Positions 16,841 to 24,603 of a stretch of DNA of 57,698 nt are shown here, one piece after another (positions within the stretch are counted from its first letter, which is position 1; each line of letters begins with the position of its first letter). This DNA comes from an uncultured Bacteroidota bacterium (lineage in GTDB: Bacteria > Bacteroidota > Bacteroidia > Chitinophagales > Chitinophagaceae), in NCBI GenBank assembly GCA_903903635.1, contig CAIUZK010000089.1, forward strand, positions 1 to 57,698. Direction: 5' to 3'. The notes beneath the pieces are model-generated. The model had not been told where the DNA came from and made no database searches. It saw only the letters and a list, made by a program, of their open reading frames with translations. Made by a program: the position numbers and the translations under genes.

Positions 16841-18523
16841 ATGAGCGAAACAGGCACATCATGGATAAAACGGGGTGAGCAGCTTTGGTTATTCCTTGCC
16901 TTCTGGCTGCTTACATTCGTCATGTACTTTCCTGCGGCAAGAGCAGGCTGGGTGATAGATGGGGTTGGGTTTCTATACAATCTCAGGCATCAGTCATTCT
17001 GGGATTTCATCAACCGTACCAATTCTGCCGACCAGAGTTTTTATCAATTGTTCACGCTGCATTATTATTTGTTCTACAAGTTGTGGGGATTTAATGTGTG
17101 GCTCTGGAGTCTGTTGTATATTACGGTGCAGGCCATAAATTCACTCCTGTTATTCCAGCTTTGCCGCAACATTTTTTATGATTCCGGGGTAAAGAGATAT
17201 ATACTCATACCTGTTATAGGCGTGCTCCTGTTCTCTGTATCACCTCACATTTCCGAGATCATTATCTGCAGGGCCTATTTTCATTATTTACTCAGTTTTA
17301 TGTTCATTCTGCTTACCTTGCTATGGGTACAAAAATACCAGCATGAGCAGCGCATAAAGTACCTTATCGGCTCCTCTATTCTTTTTATTCTTTCTACCAT
17401 CACCTTAGAGATCTTCTACCTGATACCATTCTTTGTGCTAACCCTGGCTTTGTATTACAGATACGCACTCAACTTTGATAATAAGGTTTTCAGAAAGACA
17501 TTGCTTTATGTTTTCCTGCCGCAGTTTATATTGCTTGGCCTTTACTTTGTCGCATTACTGCTTACTTTCAAACATTTTAAACCTCATAAAATTGAATTGA
17601 ATCAGTCGGCAGTCGACTATTTATCCAAGCTCCCAAAATACATTTTCCATATTGTTTTTCTGGGCAGATATTTTTCTCAGAACGCCAAAAAAGTGGTCTA
17701 TGCGTTTTGCGAATCGTGGCCTGCAATAATATTGGTATACGGACTCATCATTACAGCATTTGTTCTTATTATGGCCCGGATCAGGAAAACTACCAACGAC
17801 CGCAAACCTGTCTGGCTGTTGTTTTCGTGGGTAGTTCTTACACTTGGATTCTTATTACCCCTTGGTTTCCCGGGACCTGAATTGCTGGTTTTTTATGACC
17901 GCTATACCTATTTTGCCGATGCCTTTATCTATATTTTACTGGCCCTGATTATCTCGAGATTTGTTACCAATAAGTATGTGGCTATTCTCCTCTTTTGTAT
18001 CTATGTTGATCTCAACCTTTACTTCACTATAGAAGTAAACACATCATGGATTGAATCGAATGTAATCAATACCAATCTGCTCAGAAACTTACCTGATCCG
18101 GGAAATAAGACAGTACTGCTGCTGAATATACCTGAGAATATGAATGGCGCCCCAATGATAGGAACGGCACCTGAAGGCGCATTCAAAATGATGCGCGAGG
18201 TGTATACCGATACCATTATAAACAACAAGATTTACGATGTAGCTTCCTACAACATGACCGCCGAGTATAACGGGGCCCATGTTACGGTGCTTAATGACAG
18301 TGTGCTTAAAGTGGTGCTCAACCACACAGGCACCTGGTGGTGGTATGATGGCCATGGCGCTGTGAGCTACGAAACACCCGATTACAAAGTGGATATGAAA
18401 ACCGTAGGCATGAGGTATGACATTACCCTCAAACATCCTGCTGATAGCTATCTGCTGCTATACAGTGTGGGCGACAAATGGAAAGAGGTGAATATGAATC
18501 TGAAAAATAAACAGCAGGATTAA
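16841..18523 (+). CDS. GT-C-like polytopic membrane protein, tandem paralogue 4 of 4
   Basis: The 560-aa last copy starts at an ATG. It keeps the first-loop acidic residue (AGWVID, D40), SPHISEIIICRAYFHYL (Trp changed to Cys at the VVW position), TLEIFYLIP, YDRYTYFADAF and the tail DPGNKTVLLLNIP, NMNGAPMIGT, NHTGTWWWYDG. It differs most in the ISE-loop and tail, which may reflect a different donor or acceptor. Its stop lies 21 bases from the end of the convergent arsenic operon. No terminator hairpin was found between them. Confidence 0.65.
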   Translation: MSETGTSWIKRGEQLWLFLAFWLLTFVMYFPAARAGWVIDGVGFLYNLRHQSFWDFINRTNSADQSFYQLFTLHYYLFYKLWGFNVWLWSLLYITVQAINSLLLFQLCRNIFYDSGVKRYILIPVIGVLLFSVSPHISEIIICRAYFHYLLSFMFILLTLLWVQKYQHEQRIKYLIGSSILFILSTITLEIFYLIPFFVLTLALYYRYALNFDNKVFRKTLLYVFLPQFILLGLYFVALLLTFKHFKPHKIELNQSAVDYLSKLPKYIFHIVFLGRYFSQNAKKVVYAFCESWPAIILVYGLIITAFVLIMARIRKTTNDRKPVWLLFSWVVLTLGFLLPLGFPGPELLVFYDRYTYFADAFIYILLALIISRFVTNKYVAILLFCIYVDLNLYFTIEVNTSWIESNVINTNLLRNLPDPGNKTVLLLNIPENMNGAPMIGTAPEGAFKMMREVYTDTIINNKIYDVASYNMTAEYNGAHVTVLNDSVLKVVLNHTGTWWWYDGHGAVSYETPDYKVDMKTVGMRYDITLKHPADSYLLLYSVGDKWKEVNMNLKNKQQD

Positions 18524-18544
18524 TAGCTCATGACAGGAGATCTG

Positions 18545-18925
18545 TTAATCCAACAGTTCTTTCACCTTATCCCCTATCAGATCCCTTACCTTTCTGAAAT
18601 CAGCCTCATCCATATCTCTTGGGTCGGGTATACTCCAGTCAATTCTATGCTTAGCCTTTACTAGCGGGCATGCATCGCCGCAACCCATTGTGACTGCATA
18701 ATCGAACACCACATCAGGCAATTCATCCAGCGATTTCGATTGGTGCACGGAGAGGTCATAGCCCAATTCTTTCATAGCATTAATTGCCTTGGGGTTTACT
18801 TTCCCTGATGGCCTGGAACCGGCACTAAAGGCCTGCACATTGCTGCCACCATATATAGCAGCAAACGCCTGAGCCATCTGGCTTCGGTTACTGTTTTCTA
18901 TACAAACAAAAAGCAGGTTTTTCAT
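18545..18925 (-). CDS. arsC: Arsenate reductase, low-molecular-weight phosphatase type (copy 1)
   Basis: The 126-aa protein has the phosphatase loop CIENSNRS (Cys8 to Arg14, CX5R) and a downstream GCGDACP segment with the two cysteines used by thioredoxin-coupled ArsC for the disulfide cascade, then the DWSIPDP loop. It reduces arsenate to arsenite for export or methylation. It is the last gene of the minus-strand ars operon, 34 bases after acr3. It belongs to a different subgroup from the ArsC encoded at 20917. Confidence 0.88.
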   Translation of the reverse strand: MKNLLFVCIENSNRSQMAQAFAAIYGGSNVQAFSAGSRPSGKVNPKAINAMKELGYDLSVHQSKSLDELPDVVFDYAVTMGCGDACPLVKAKHRIDWSIPDPRDMDEADFRKVRDLIGDKVKELLD

Positions 18926-18959
18926 TTAATATCCTTTGAAGATGTTCTCAATTAAATTT

Positions 18960-20027
18960 CTATTTCTGTTGCAAATAGTACTTATCCCTCAACCAGAAGG
19001 CTACCCGAACCAGCAAGATCAATGCAGGTACTTCTACCAACGGCCCGATTACTCCTGCAAATGCCTGGCCTGAATTTATACCAAAAACGCCGATTGCAAC
19101 AGCAATAGCCAATTCAAAATTGTTGCCTGCAGCAGTAAACGACAGAGCTGCATTTTGTGAATAATCGGCACCCAGCTTTTTTCCTATGAAGAACGTTACG
19201 AGGAACATGATCACGAAGTAAACAACCAATGGAATAGCTATTCTTATTACATCAAAGGGTATCTGCACTATAAGTTGTCCCTTAAGGCTAAACATGGCAA
19301 TGATGGTAAATAACAAAGCGATCAGGGTAATCGGGCTAACTAAAGGAATAAATTTACTTTCATACCACTCCCTGCCTTTAGCAGCTATTAATGTATACCT
19401 GCTGATAATTCCGGCCAAGAACGGAATACCCAGGTAAACAAATACACTTCTGGCTATTTGTGCAATGCTGATATCTATATCCATGCCCTTTACACCAAAG
19501 TAAGGTGGCAACACTTTTATAAACAACCATGCGAAAAAACTAAAAAACAAAACCTGGAAAATACTATTGAGCGCTACCAGCCCGGCAGCGTACTCCCTGT
19601 TGCCCTCAGCCAGTTCATTCCAAACTATGACCATGGCTATGCATCGGGCCAGCCCTATCATTATCAGCCCTACCATATATTCGGGCTTGTCACCCAGAAA
19701 TATTATGGCCAGCAGAAACATCAGGATCGGCCCTATGACCCAATTCATAATAAGCGATAGCGACAGTATTTTAATATTACTAAACACCTTGCCTAATTGC
19801 TCATACTTAACCTTAGCCAATGGCGGGTACATCATCAGTATCAATCCCACAGCAATGGGAACATTTGTTGTACCCGATTGAAAAGAATTTATAAAAGTAG
19901 TTGTCCCCGGAATGAAGTAGCCCAGAGCGATACCTATAGTCATTGCCATAAATATCCATAAAGTAAGGTATCGGTCAAGAAAGCTTAGTTTCTTGCGCTC
20001 AGCAGGAGAACAGTTATTTGCACTCAT
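18960..20027 (-). CDS. acr3: ACR3-family arsenite efflux transporter
   Basis: The 355-aa inner-membrane protein has ten predicted helices of the bile/arsenite/riboflavin transporter fold. Recognisable ACR3 features are [15 protein letters not shown], the conserved cysteine in [26 protein letters not shown], and the late acidic motif [17 protein letters not shown] followed by GPLVEVP. It extrudes arsenite formed by the two ArsC enzymes. It sits between arsM and arsC with short gaps, as a typical member of the operon. Confidence 0.95.
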   Translation of the reverse strand: MSANNCSPAERKKLSFLDRYLTLWIFMAMTIGIALGYFIPGTTTFINSFQSGTTNVPIAVGLILMMYPPLAKVKYEQLGKVFSNIKILSLSLIMNWVIGPILMFLLAIIFLGDKPEYMVGLIMIGLARCIAMVIVWNELAEGNREYAAGLVALNSIFQVLFFSFFAWLFIKVLPPYFGVKGMDIDISIAQIARSVFVYLGIPFLAGIISRYTLIAAKGREWYESKFIPLVSPITLIALLFTIIAMFSLKGQLIVQIPFDVIRIAIPLVVYFVIMFLVTFFIGKKLGADYSQNAALSFTAAGNNFELAIAVAIGVFGINSGQAFAGVIGPLVEVPALILLVRVAFWLRDKYYLQQK

Positions 20028-20052
20028 TAATTTAGTTTTAGCAATTCAGCAA

Positions 20053-20889
20053 TTAGTTACAACATCCAGGCGCGCAGCATGCATCGGGCTTTTTAGCATA
20101 AACGGTTATGCTGTATATACCCAGGCCACTGTTATTAAATTCTGCAATTTCAGCAGGAGTAAGGTAAGCGGCCAGTATATCATCCGGTATCAGTATTTCC
20201 TTTTCCTTCTGTATAGTTATATCCTTAAAGCCAGCGGCGCTGATCATACCCATATAGTCTTCTTTTTGCACTGCGCCAGAAATGCAACCGGCATACATCT
20301 CAGCCAGACTCTGTAACTTATCGGGCAACTGGCCTACAAGCACTACATCTGAGATGCTGAAATGGCCACCATTCCTGAGCACACGCATAATTTCTTTCAG
20401 CACATTGGCTTTGTTGGGCACCAGGTTAAGTACACAGTTGCTTACAATTACATCGGCAACATTAGCAGTAATGGGCATTTTCTCAATATCACCCTGCCTG
20501 AATTCTACATTGTTGAACTTTAGTTTCTCCGCATTTGCCCTGGCTTTTTCAATCATTGCCTCAGTAAAGTCAATACCTATTACCCTGCCTTTTTCTCCGG
20601 TTATAGCCCTGACTATAAAACAATCATTACCTGCGCCGCTACCCAGGTCTACTACTGTATCCCCTGGTTTTATCTGGGCAAATTCAGTAGGCAGGCCGCA
20701 ACCTAAACCCAGGTCCGCATCTGCATTATAGCCTTCCAGTTTGGTATAATCATCACTCATGATGTTGTACACCTCGGTACTGCAACCACCTGATCCGCAA
20801 CATGAACTCATATTGGTTTGCTTATTCTGCAATGCAATCTCACTATATTTCTGTTTTACCAGATCCTTTAATTTCTGTTCTGTTTGCAT
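20053..20889 (-). CDS. arsM: Arsenite S-adenosylmethionine methyltransferase
   Basis: The 278-aa enzyme methylates trivalent arsenic using S-adenosylmethionine. The N-terminal CCGSGGC cluster (C30, C31, C36), LGLGCG (C64), the SAM-binding DLGSGAGND, SNCVLNLV (C152) and AGCISGA (C202) give the cysteines that bind arsenic; the 50-residue C152-C202 spacing matches characterised ArsM enzymes. The tail ends CCAPGCC, another probable thiol site. Methylation alongside efflux gives two detoxification routes in the same operon. Confidence 0.95.
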   Translation of the reverse strand: MQTEQKLKDLVKQKYSEIALQNKQTNMSSCCGSGGCSTEVYNIMSDDYTKLEGYNADADLGLGCGLPTEFAQIKPGDTVVDLGSGAGNDCFIVRAITGEKGRVIGIDFTEAMIEKARANAEKLKFNNVEFRQGDIEKMPITANVADVIVSNCVLNLVPNKANVLKEIMRVLRNGGHFSISDVVLVGQLPDKLQSLAEMYAGCISGAVQKEDYMGMISAAGFKDITIQKEKEILIPDDILAAYLTPAEIAEFNNSGLGIYSITVYAKKPDACCAPGCCN

Positions 20890-20916
20890 AAAATTGAATT
20901 TTAAAATTGATTTACA

Positions 20917-21363
20917 TTATATCCAATAACTTAACTGTTTTGCTTCAGCAATAAATTTCAAGACTTCTTGCTCAATTTCATCCCTTACATTTCGCGTGTT
21001 TGCCAATATCTCCTCTTTTGTCCCGTTAAGCAATGAAGGATCAGCGAATGACCATGCAAGGCGTTTTACTTTCCCAGGAAAAATAGGGCATTGCTCAGCT
21101 TTGGCGGCATCGCATACTGTTATTACCGCATCATATCTCTTTCCCTGCCTGAACACATCGAAAACACTTTGTGTGCCATGCCGGCTGATATCTATGCCTA
21201 TCTCCTTCAGAACTGTAACAACATTCTGGTTTAGCTTGCCTGGTTCCAAACCGGCGCTCCCGGCAAGAAATGAACCTTCTCCTAACTTATTCAGGAATGC
21301 TTCTGCCATCTGGCTCCTCGCAGAATTATGGATGCAAACAAATAGCACTTTGAACTGTTCCAT
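20917..21363 (-). CDS. arsC: Arsenate reductase, low-molecular-weight phosphatase type (copy 2)
   Basis: The 148-aa protein has CIHNSARSQMAEAF near the N-terminus (P-loop CX5R), AGSAGLEPG, VITVCDAAKAEQCPIFPG with two further cysteines for the thiol relay, and a WSFADPS acid loop. It is the second ArsC of the operon and differs clearly from the 126-aa one, so this is not a recent duplication. It lies 33 bases after arsR and 27 bases before arsM. Confidence 0.9.
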   Translation of the reverse strand: MEQFKVLFVCIHNSARSQMAEAFLNKLGEGSFLAGSAGLEPGKLNQNVVTVLKEIGIDISRHGTQSVFDVFRQGKRYDAVITVCDAAKAEQCPIFPGKVKRLAWSFADPSLLNGTKEEILANTRNVRDEIEQEVLKFIAEAKQLSYWI

Positions 21364-21396
21364 AAAATTGATTTTTAATTTTAATTACAAAATGTG

Positions 21397-21735
21397 TTAG
21401 CAACATTTGGAGCTACTCTCCACCTTATTTATATCAACAAAAAATTCGAAAAACAGTTTTTTATACCGCTCCCATACTTTAGGATCAATGCAATAACAAA
21501 TACTCGTACCCTCAATTGAACCCTGTATGAGACCCATTTGTTTTAATTCCTTCAGGTGCTGCGAGATGGTTGGTTGGGCAAGGCCCAGTTCGCCAACAAG
21601 ATCATTGCAAATACAGGAATTGGCTTTCACCAGGTGCTGCAATATGGCAATCCTTGCCGGATGCCCCATTGCCTTGGCAATATTGGCCAGCTCGTTCTGT
21701 TTTTTGGTAAATAAATCTGTTTTACTGATCCCCAT
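21397..21735 (-). CDS. arsR: ArsR-family metalloregulator
   Basis: The 112-aa winged-helix repressor heads the ars operon. MGHPARIAILQHL and LAQPTISQHLKELKQMGLI form the DNA-binding helices. The SCICNDLV stretch replaces the classic ELCVCDL arsenic site, with two cysteines in the alpha-3 region, and the C-terminus ends SSKCC, a possible third thiol ligand. Arsenite binding should release it from the dyad at 21741-21766, which ends 6 bases from its start codon. Confidence 0.92.
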   Translation of the reverse strand: MGISKTDLFTKKQNELANIAKAMGHPARIAILQHLVKANSCICNDLVGELGLAQPTISQHLKELKQMGLIQGSIEGTSICYCIDPKVWERYKKLFFEFFVDINKVESSSKCC

Positions 21736-21740
21736 TTATC

Positions 21741-21766
21741 AATCGTTTCATTGCAATATTACGATT
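21741..21766 (-). promoter_or_regulatory. Probable ArsR operator
   Basis: A 26-base dyad reads AATCGT-TTC-ATTGCAAT-ATT-ACGATT: outer 6-bp arms and an inner 8-bp palindrome share one centre. It lies just upstream of the arsR start codon. ArsR dimers bind such interrupted palindromes, so it is most likely the autoregulatory operator of the operon. Confidence 0.65.
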
Positions 21767-21853
21767 AATGACTGAATTACAAAAATAAATTTTCCTCTGC
21801 CGCATGACTCGCAGGTAATTATCGGTATTTTTACTATACACAAATAACATAAA

Positions 21854-21955
21854 ATGGTTCGGAATGCCACCCCTGAAGATGCAGCCGCAATCTCAGGAAC
21901 CTTTAGATTAGCAGTCTGGATGCGGGCGGTGGGTGAATCGGGTATTGGGAATTGA
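21854..21955 (+). pseudogene. Remnant of a GNAT acetyltransferase N-terminus
   Basis: A 33-codon frame starts with MVRNATPEDAAAISGTF, which matches the opening beta-strand and helix of GNAT enzymes of the phosphinothricin acetyltransferase/ArsN group, then loses similarity and stops. The rest of the domain (acetyl-CoA-binding QRxGxG region) is absent. ArsN genes often accompany ars operons, so this may be what remains of one, divergent from arsR. Attribution to ArsN is inference. Confidence 0.5.
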
Positions 21956-22026
21956 TTTTAGAAAATGAACCAGCGCTTTAACTTACCTTGGAACCTATTT
22001 TATACATTGCGCCATAATCAGTTTAC

Positions 22027-23367
22027 TTGTCTGAAAGCAAAACCATAAAACTAGAAAGAGGTTTATCCCTCGCACAAGCCACTGCTATCAATATGATAGA
22101 TATGGTGGGCATAGGCCCGTTCGTTACCATGTCTATAATAGTCGGGCTCATGCATGGGCCCGGAAGTATATTTGCATGGCTGCTGGGCGCATTGCTAGCC
22201 TATGTAGATGGTATGGTTTGGGCAGAGCTGGGTGCCAAATGGCCCGAGGCTGGTGGTAGCTATGTTTTTCTGCGTAAAATATTTGGTGGTGAGAAGATGG
22301 GCAAGATGATGTCCTTTCTCTTCATCTGGCAAACTACTATTCAGGCGCCACTTGTAATAGCCAGTGGCGCAATCGGGTTCTCCAAATACTTTTCCTATCT
22401 CATCCATCTCACCGATATTCAGAAGAAGATGGTAAGCGGCACACTGGTTATTTTACTTGTGGGATTGCTGTACCGCAATATCAAAAGCATTGGTAAGATA
22501 TCGGTAATACTTTGGATAATAACCGGTGGCACTATTTTATGGCTTATATTTTCCGGGTTCGGACATTTTAACGCCCATCAGGCTTTCGACTGGCATTTCG
22601 AAGGCTTCGATGGCAGCCTGCTATTGTTTGCCGCCCTGGGCAGATCTTCGCTCAATGCTGTGTACTCTTACCTTGGCTACTACAATGTTTGCCATCTTGG
22701 CGCCGAGATCAAGGATCCTGCCCGTAACATTCCGAGGGCTATTATTATTTCCATTACCGGCATAGCCATTCTTTACCTGGGTATGCAGACCATGGTGCTG
22801 GGAGTATTGCCGTGGCAAGTAGTTGCCAAATCTGATTTTGTAGCCAGTCTCTATTTCGAAACCATTTACAAAAGCCACTTAGTTGGCCAGGTGGCTACAT
22901 TCCTTATCCTTATTATAGCGTTGGCATCTTTGTTCTCAGCCATTCTGGGCTACTCCCGTATACCCTATGCCGCTGCCCTCAATGGCGATTTCTTCAGCAT
23001 ATTCGCAAGGGTGCATCCCAAACATAAATTCCCGCACATCTCCCTGCTGGCCATTGGCAGCCTGGGCTTTGTTTTCAGTTTGCTGTTCCGGCTGGGTGAT
23101 GTAATAACGGCTATATTGATGATGCGCATCCTTATCCAGTTTGTATCACAATCGGTAGGTGTGCTTGTATGGCATTACCGCAAGCCTCTGGAAGAACGGC
23201 CCTTCAAAATGCCCTTATTTCCTATACCGGCCATTTTAAGTATACTCATCTGGATGTTCATCTTCTTCAGCAATGACCCTAAGTTTATTTTAGGCGCAGT
23301 GGTAATTATCGGGAGTGGATTGGTGGCGTATTTTGTGAGGGAGCGGTATAACAAAGTTGCAGAATAA
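22027..23367 (+). CDS. APC-superfamily amino acid permease
   Basis: The 446-aa inner-membrane protein has about twelve membrane segments and the APC signature near the N-terminus: LSLAQATAINMIDMVGIGPF (helix 1 break), then LAYVDGMVWAELGAKWPEAGGSYVFLR. A cytoplasmic loop contains EIKDPARNIPRAI, typical of amino acid/polyamine permeases. The start is a TTG at 22027. The gene appears solitary; substrate cannot be told from the sequence. Confidence 0.9.
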   Translation: MSESKTIKLERGLSLAQATAINMIDMVGIGPFVTMSIIVGLMHGPGSIFAWLLGALLAYVDGMVWAELGAKWPEAGGSYVFLRKIFGGEKMGKMMSFLFIWQTTIQAPLVIASGAIGFSKYFSYLIHLTDIQKKMVSGTLVILLVGLLYRNIKSIGKISVILWIITGGTILWLIFSGFGHFNAHQAFDWHFEGFDGSLLLFAALGRSSLNAVYSYLGYYNVCHLGAEIKDPARNIPRAIIISITGIAILYLGMQTMVLGVLPWQVVAKSDFVASLYFETIYKSHLVGQVATFLILIIALASLFSAILGYSRIPYAAALNGDFFSIFARVHPKHKFPHISLLAIGSLGFVFSLLFRLGDVITAILMMRILIQFVSQSVGVLVWHYRKPLEERPFKMPLFPIPAILSILIWMFIFFSNDPKFILGAVVIIGSGLVAYFVRERYNKVAE

Positions 23368-23408
23368 CGTTGCAACTTCATTTATTCTTGCGGCACATCA
23401 AGCTGGCA

Positions 23409-23774
23409 TTATCCTTTCTCGAATCCATATTCTCTTTGTATCTCTAATACTGCTTTTACCATTCGCAATGCTTTCTCGTCGGACATATCTATCAAGTCCA
23501 TTACCTCTTCACATAAAGCTTCTGTGATTGTCATACTTTTTCCTTCCCTTACGGAAAGACCTAACTCGGGATATTTTTTCACCATCTCTTCATGCGGTAT
23601 CCGTTCGCTTTCATCCTTAGACTCCTCAAGCATTATTCGTAACTCTTCAGGCATTTCATCCCAATCCGGGCCTATTTCTATATCCAGTATTGCTTGAAGA
23701 ATACGAAGTGTTTTATTATCCAATTCAGACAAATTCCGCTTCACATCTTCCCGCAAAATTTCTGTAACCGACAT
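23409..23774 (-). CDS. Small acidic protein with an internal duplication, antitoxin-like
   Basis: The 121-aa product begins at the ATG at 23774; an upstream TTG would only add residues over the promoter. The two ends resemble each other: MSVTEILREDV...TLRILQAILDIE and MTITEALCEEV...ALRMVKAVLEIQ. Between them ERIPHEEMVKKYPEL looks like the acidic end of addiction-module antitoxins. No toxin gene lies beside it. Function unknown; a solitary antitoxin or a two-repeat adaptor are possibilities. Confidence 0.65.
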   Translation of the reverse strand: MSVTEILREDVKRNLSELDNKTLRILQAILDIEIGPDWDEMPEELRIMLEESKDESERIPHEEMVKKYPELGLSVREGKSMTITEALCEEVMDLIDMSDEKALRMVKAVLEIQREYGFEKG

Positions 23775-23790
23775 AGTTATTACTTTATAA

Positions 23791-23798
23791 CAAATATA
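23791..23798 (-). promoter_or_regulatory. -7 box of the duplicated small protein
   Basis: On the minus strand the sequence is TATATTTG, matching TAnnTTTG, 16 bases before the ATG at 23774. This supports choosing that ATG over the upstream TTG at 23819. Confidence 0.45.
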
Positions 23799-23815
23799 CG
23801 GAAAAGCAATCAAAA

Positions 23816-23902
23816 TCAACTCTGGATCATCACCGACTTCATTGAAATCGAAGCCATTTCAAACTGGCTGTAGAAGAAGGATACCTTGTCATACATTTTG
23901 TA
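23816..23902 (-). pseudogene. Copy of the YgiD-type dioxygenase 3' end
   Basis: Read on the minus strand this gives KVSFFYSQFEMASIS, MKSV and a TGA stop, in frame. It aligns with the last ~28 codons of the dioxygenase at 24604, where the end is KVSFFNSQFDMASIS, MKSV, MIAAG. About nine in ten bases match over roughly 60. Upstream of this tail the similarity stops. It lies on the far side of the DUF6934-like module from the intact gene and in the same orientation. Confidence 0.75.
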
Positions 23903-23985
23903 ACACTAATGCCTGTAAAAGATAGCTTGTATCGTAGCTGAAACCCGTCTTTGTTTTTTTATTTTTTTACGCTTTATTTGTATCC

Positions 23986-24462
23986 ATGAAGTACGACGTA
24001 TATACAGGAATAATTGCCAGTAAAGATTACAGCGTATTTGATTTTACCAGTGAGGGTAAAAATGGTTTAATCAGAAAAAGAATACAATTTACCCCAACTG
24101 AAATGACTGATGTTTACAATCTTTCCTTTGGAGATATAGATGAGAACGGTGAGATTGATGATTTTGGTGTTAGTAATAATGGTGACCGGAATAAAATATT
24201 GGCTACTATTGCTGAGGTTGTAAAATCATATACTCATAAATTTCCTGCGCATTGGATATTTTTCAATGGAAGTACCGATGAAAGGAATAGATTGTATAGA
24301 ATGGCGGTTGGTTTGAATCTGGACGAACTGAGCGTTGTTTTTAATATTTATGCTATTGAAGATGGTGAAATTGTTCCTTTTATGAAGAACAGGGAAATAT
24401 CTGCTTTTTTAATTAGACGAAAAAATGTAATTTTGAAGCATGAAAAAGGCGGGCAATTCTAA
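23986..24462 (+). CDS. DUF6934-like protein, first gene of a two-gene module
   Basis: The 158-aa protein opens MKYDVYTGIIASKDYSVFDF and continues EGKNGLIRKRIQFTPTE, VYNLSFGDID, which I recognise as the Bacteroidota-specific DUF6934 type (recalled from family pattern, not searched). The middle contains FPAHWIFFNGSTDERNRLYRMAV and the end ISAFLIRRK. No catalytic motif is evident. A 53-aa gene overlaps its 3' end by 23 bases, which suggests co-translation; such pairs often behave like toxin-antitoxin or other selfish modules, but this is inference. Confidence 0.65.
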   Translation: MKYDVYTGIIASKDYSVFDFTSEGKNGLIRKRIQFTPTEMTDVYNLSFGDIDENGEIDDFGVSNNGDRNKILATIAEVVKSYTHKFPAHWIFFNGSTDERNRLYRMAVGLNLDELSVVFNIYAIEDGEIVPFMKNREISAFLIRRKNVILKHEKGGQF

Positions 24463-24601
24463 GGCGCTGTATACCGGGAAAGGTATAAATATCACTATTA
24501 GTGAAGATTTGAGTAATCTCAAGCCAAGCCGGTATGCTTTAAAGAAATTGGAAGAGGCGAATAAAATTTTGCGTGAATTAAAAACGCCTCTGCCTCAATA
24601 A
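24440..24601 (+). CDS. 53-aa partner of the DUF6934-like gene
   Basis: An ATG at 24440 opens a 53-codon frame that overlaps the upstream gene by 23 bases. The product starts MKKAGNSKALYTGKGINITI, then SEDLSNLKPSRYALKKLEEA and a basic end. It is rich in Lys and Ser. Its composition is protein-like and the overlap suggests coupling. Its stop lies 2 bases before the end of the convergent dioxygenase gene. No family recognised. Confidence 0.6.
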   Translation: MKKAGNSKALYTGKGINITISEDLSNLKPSRYALKKLEEANKILRELKTPLPQ

Positions 24602-24603
24602 TA

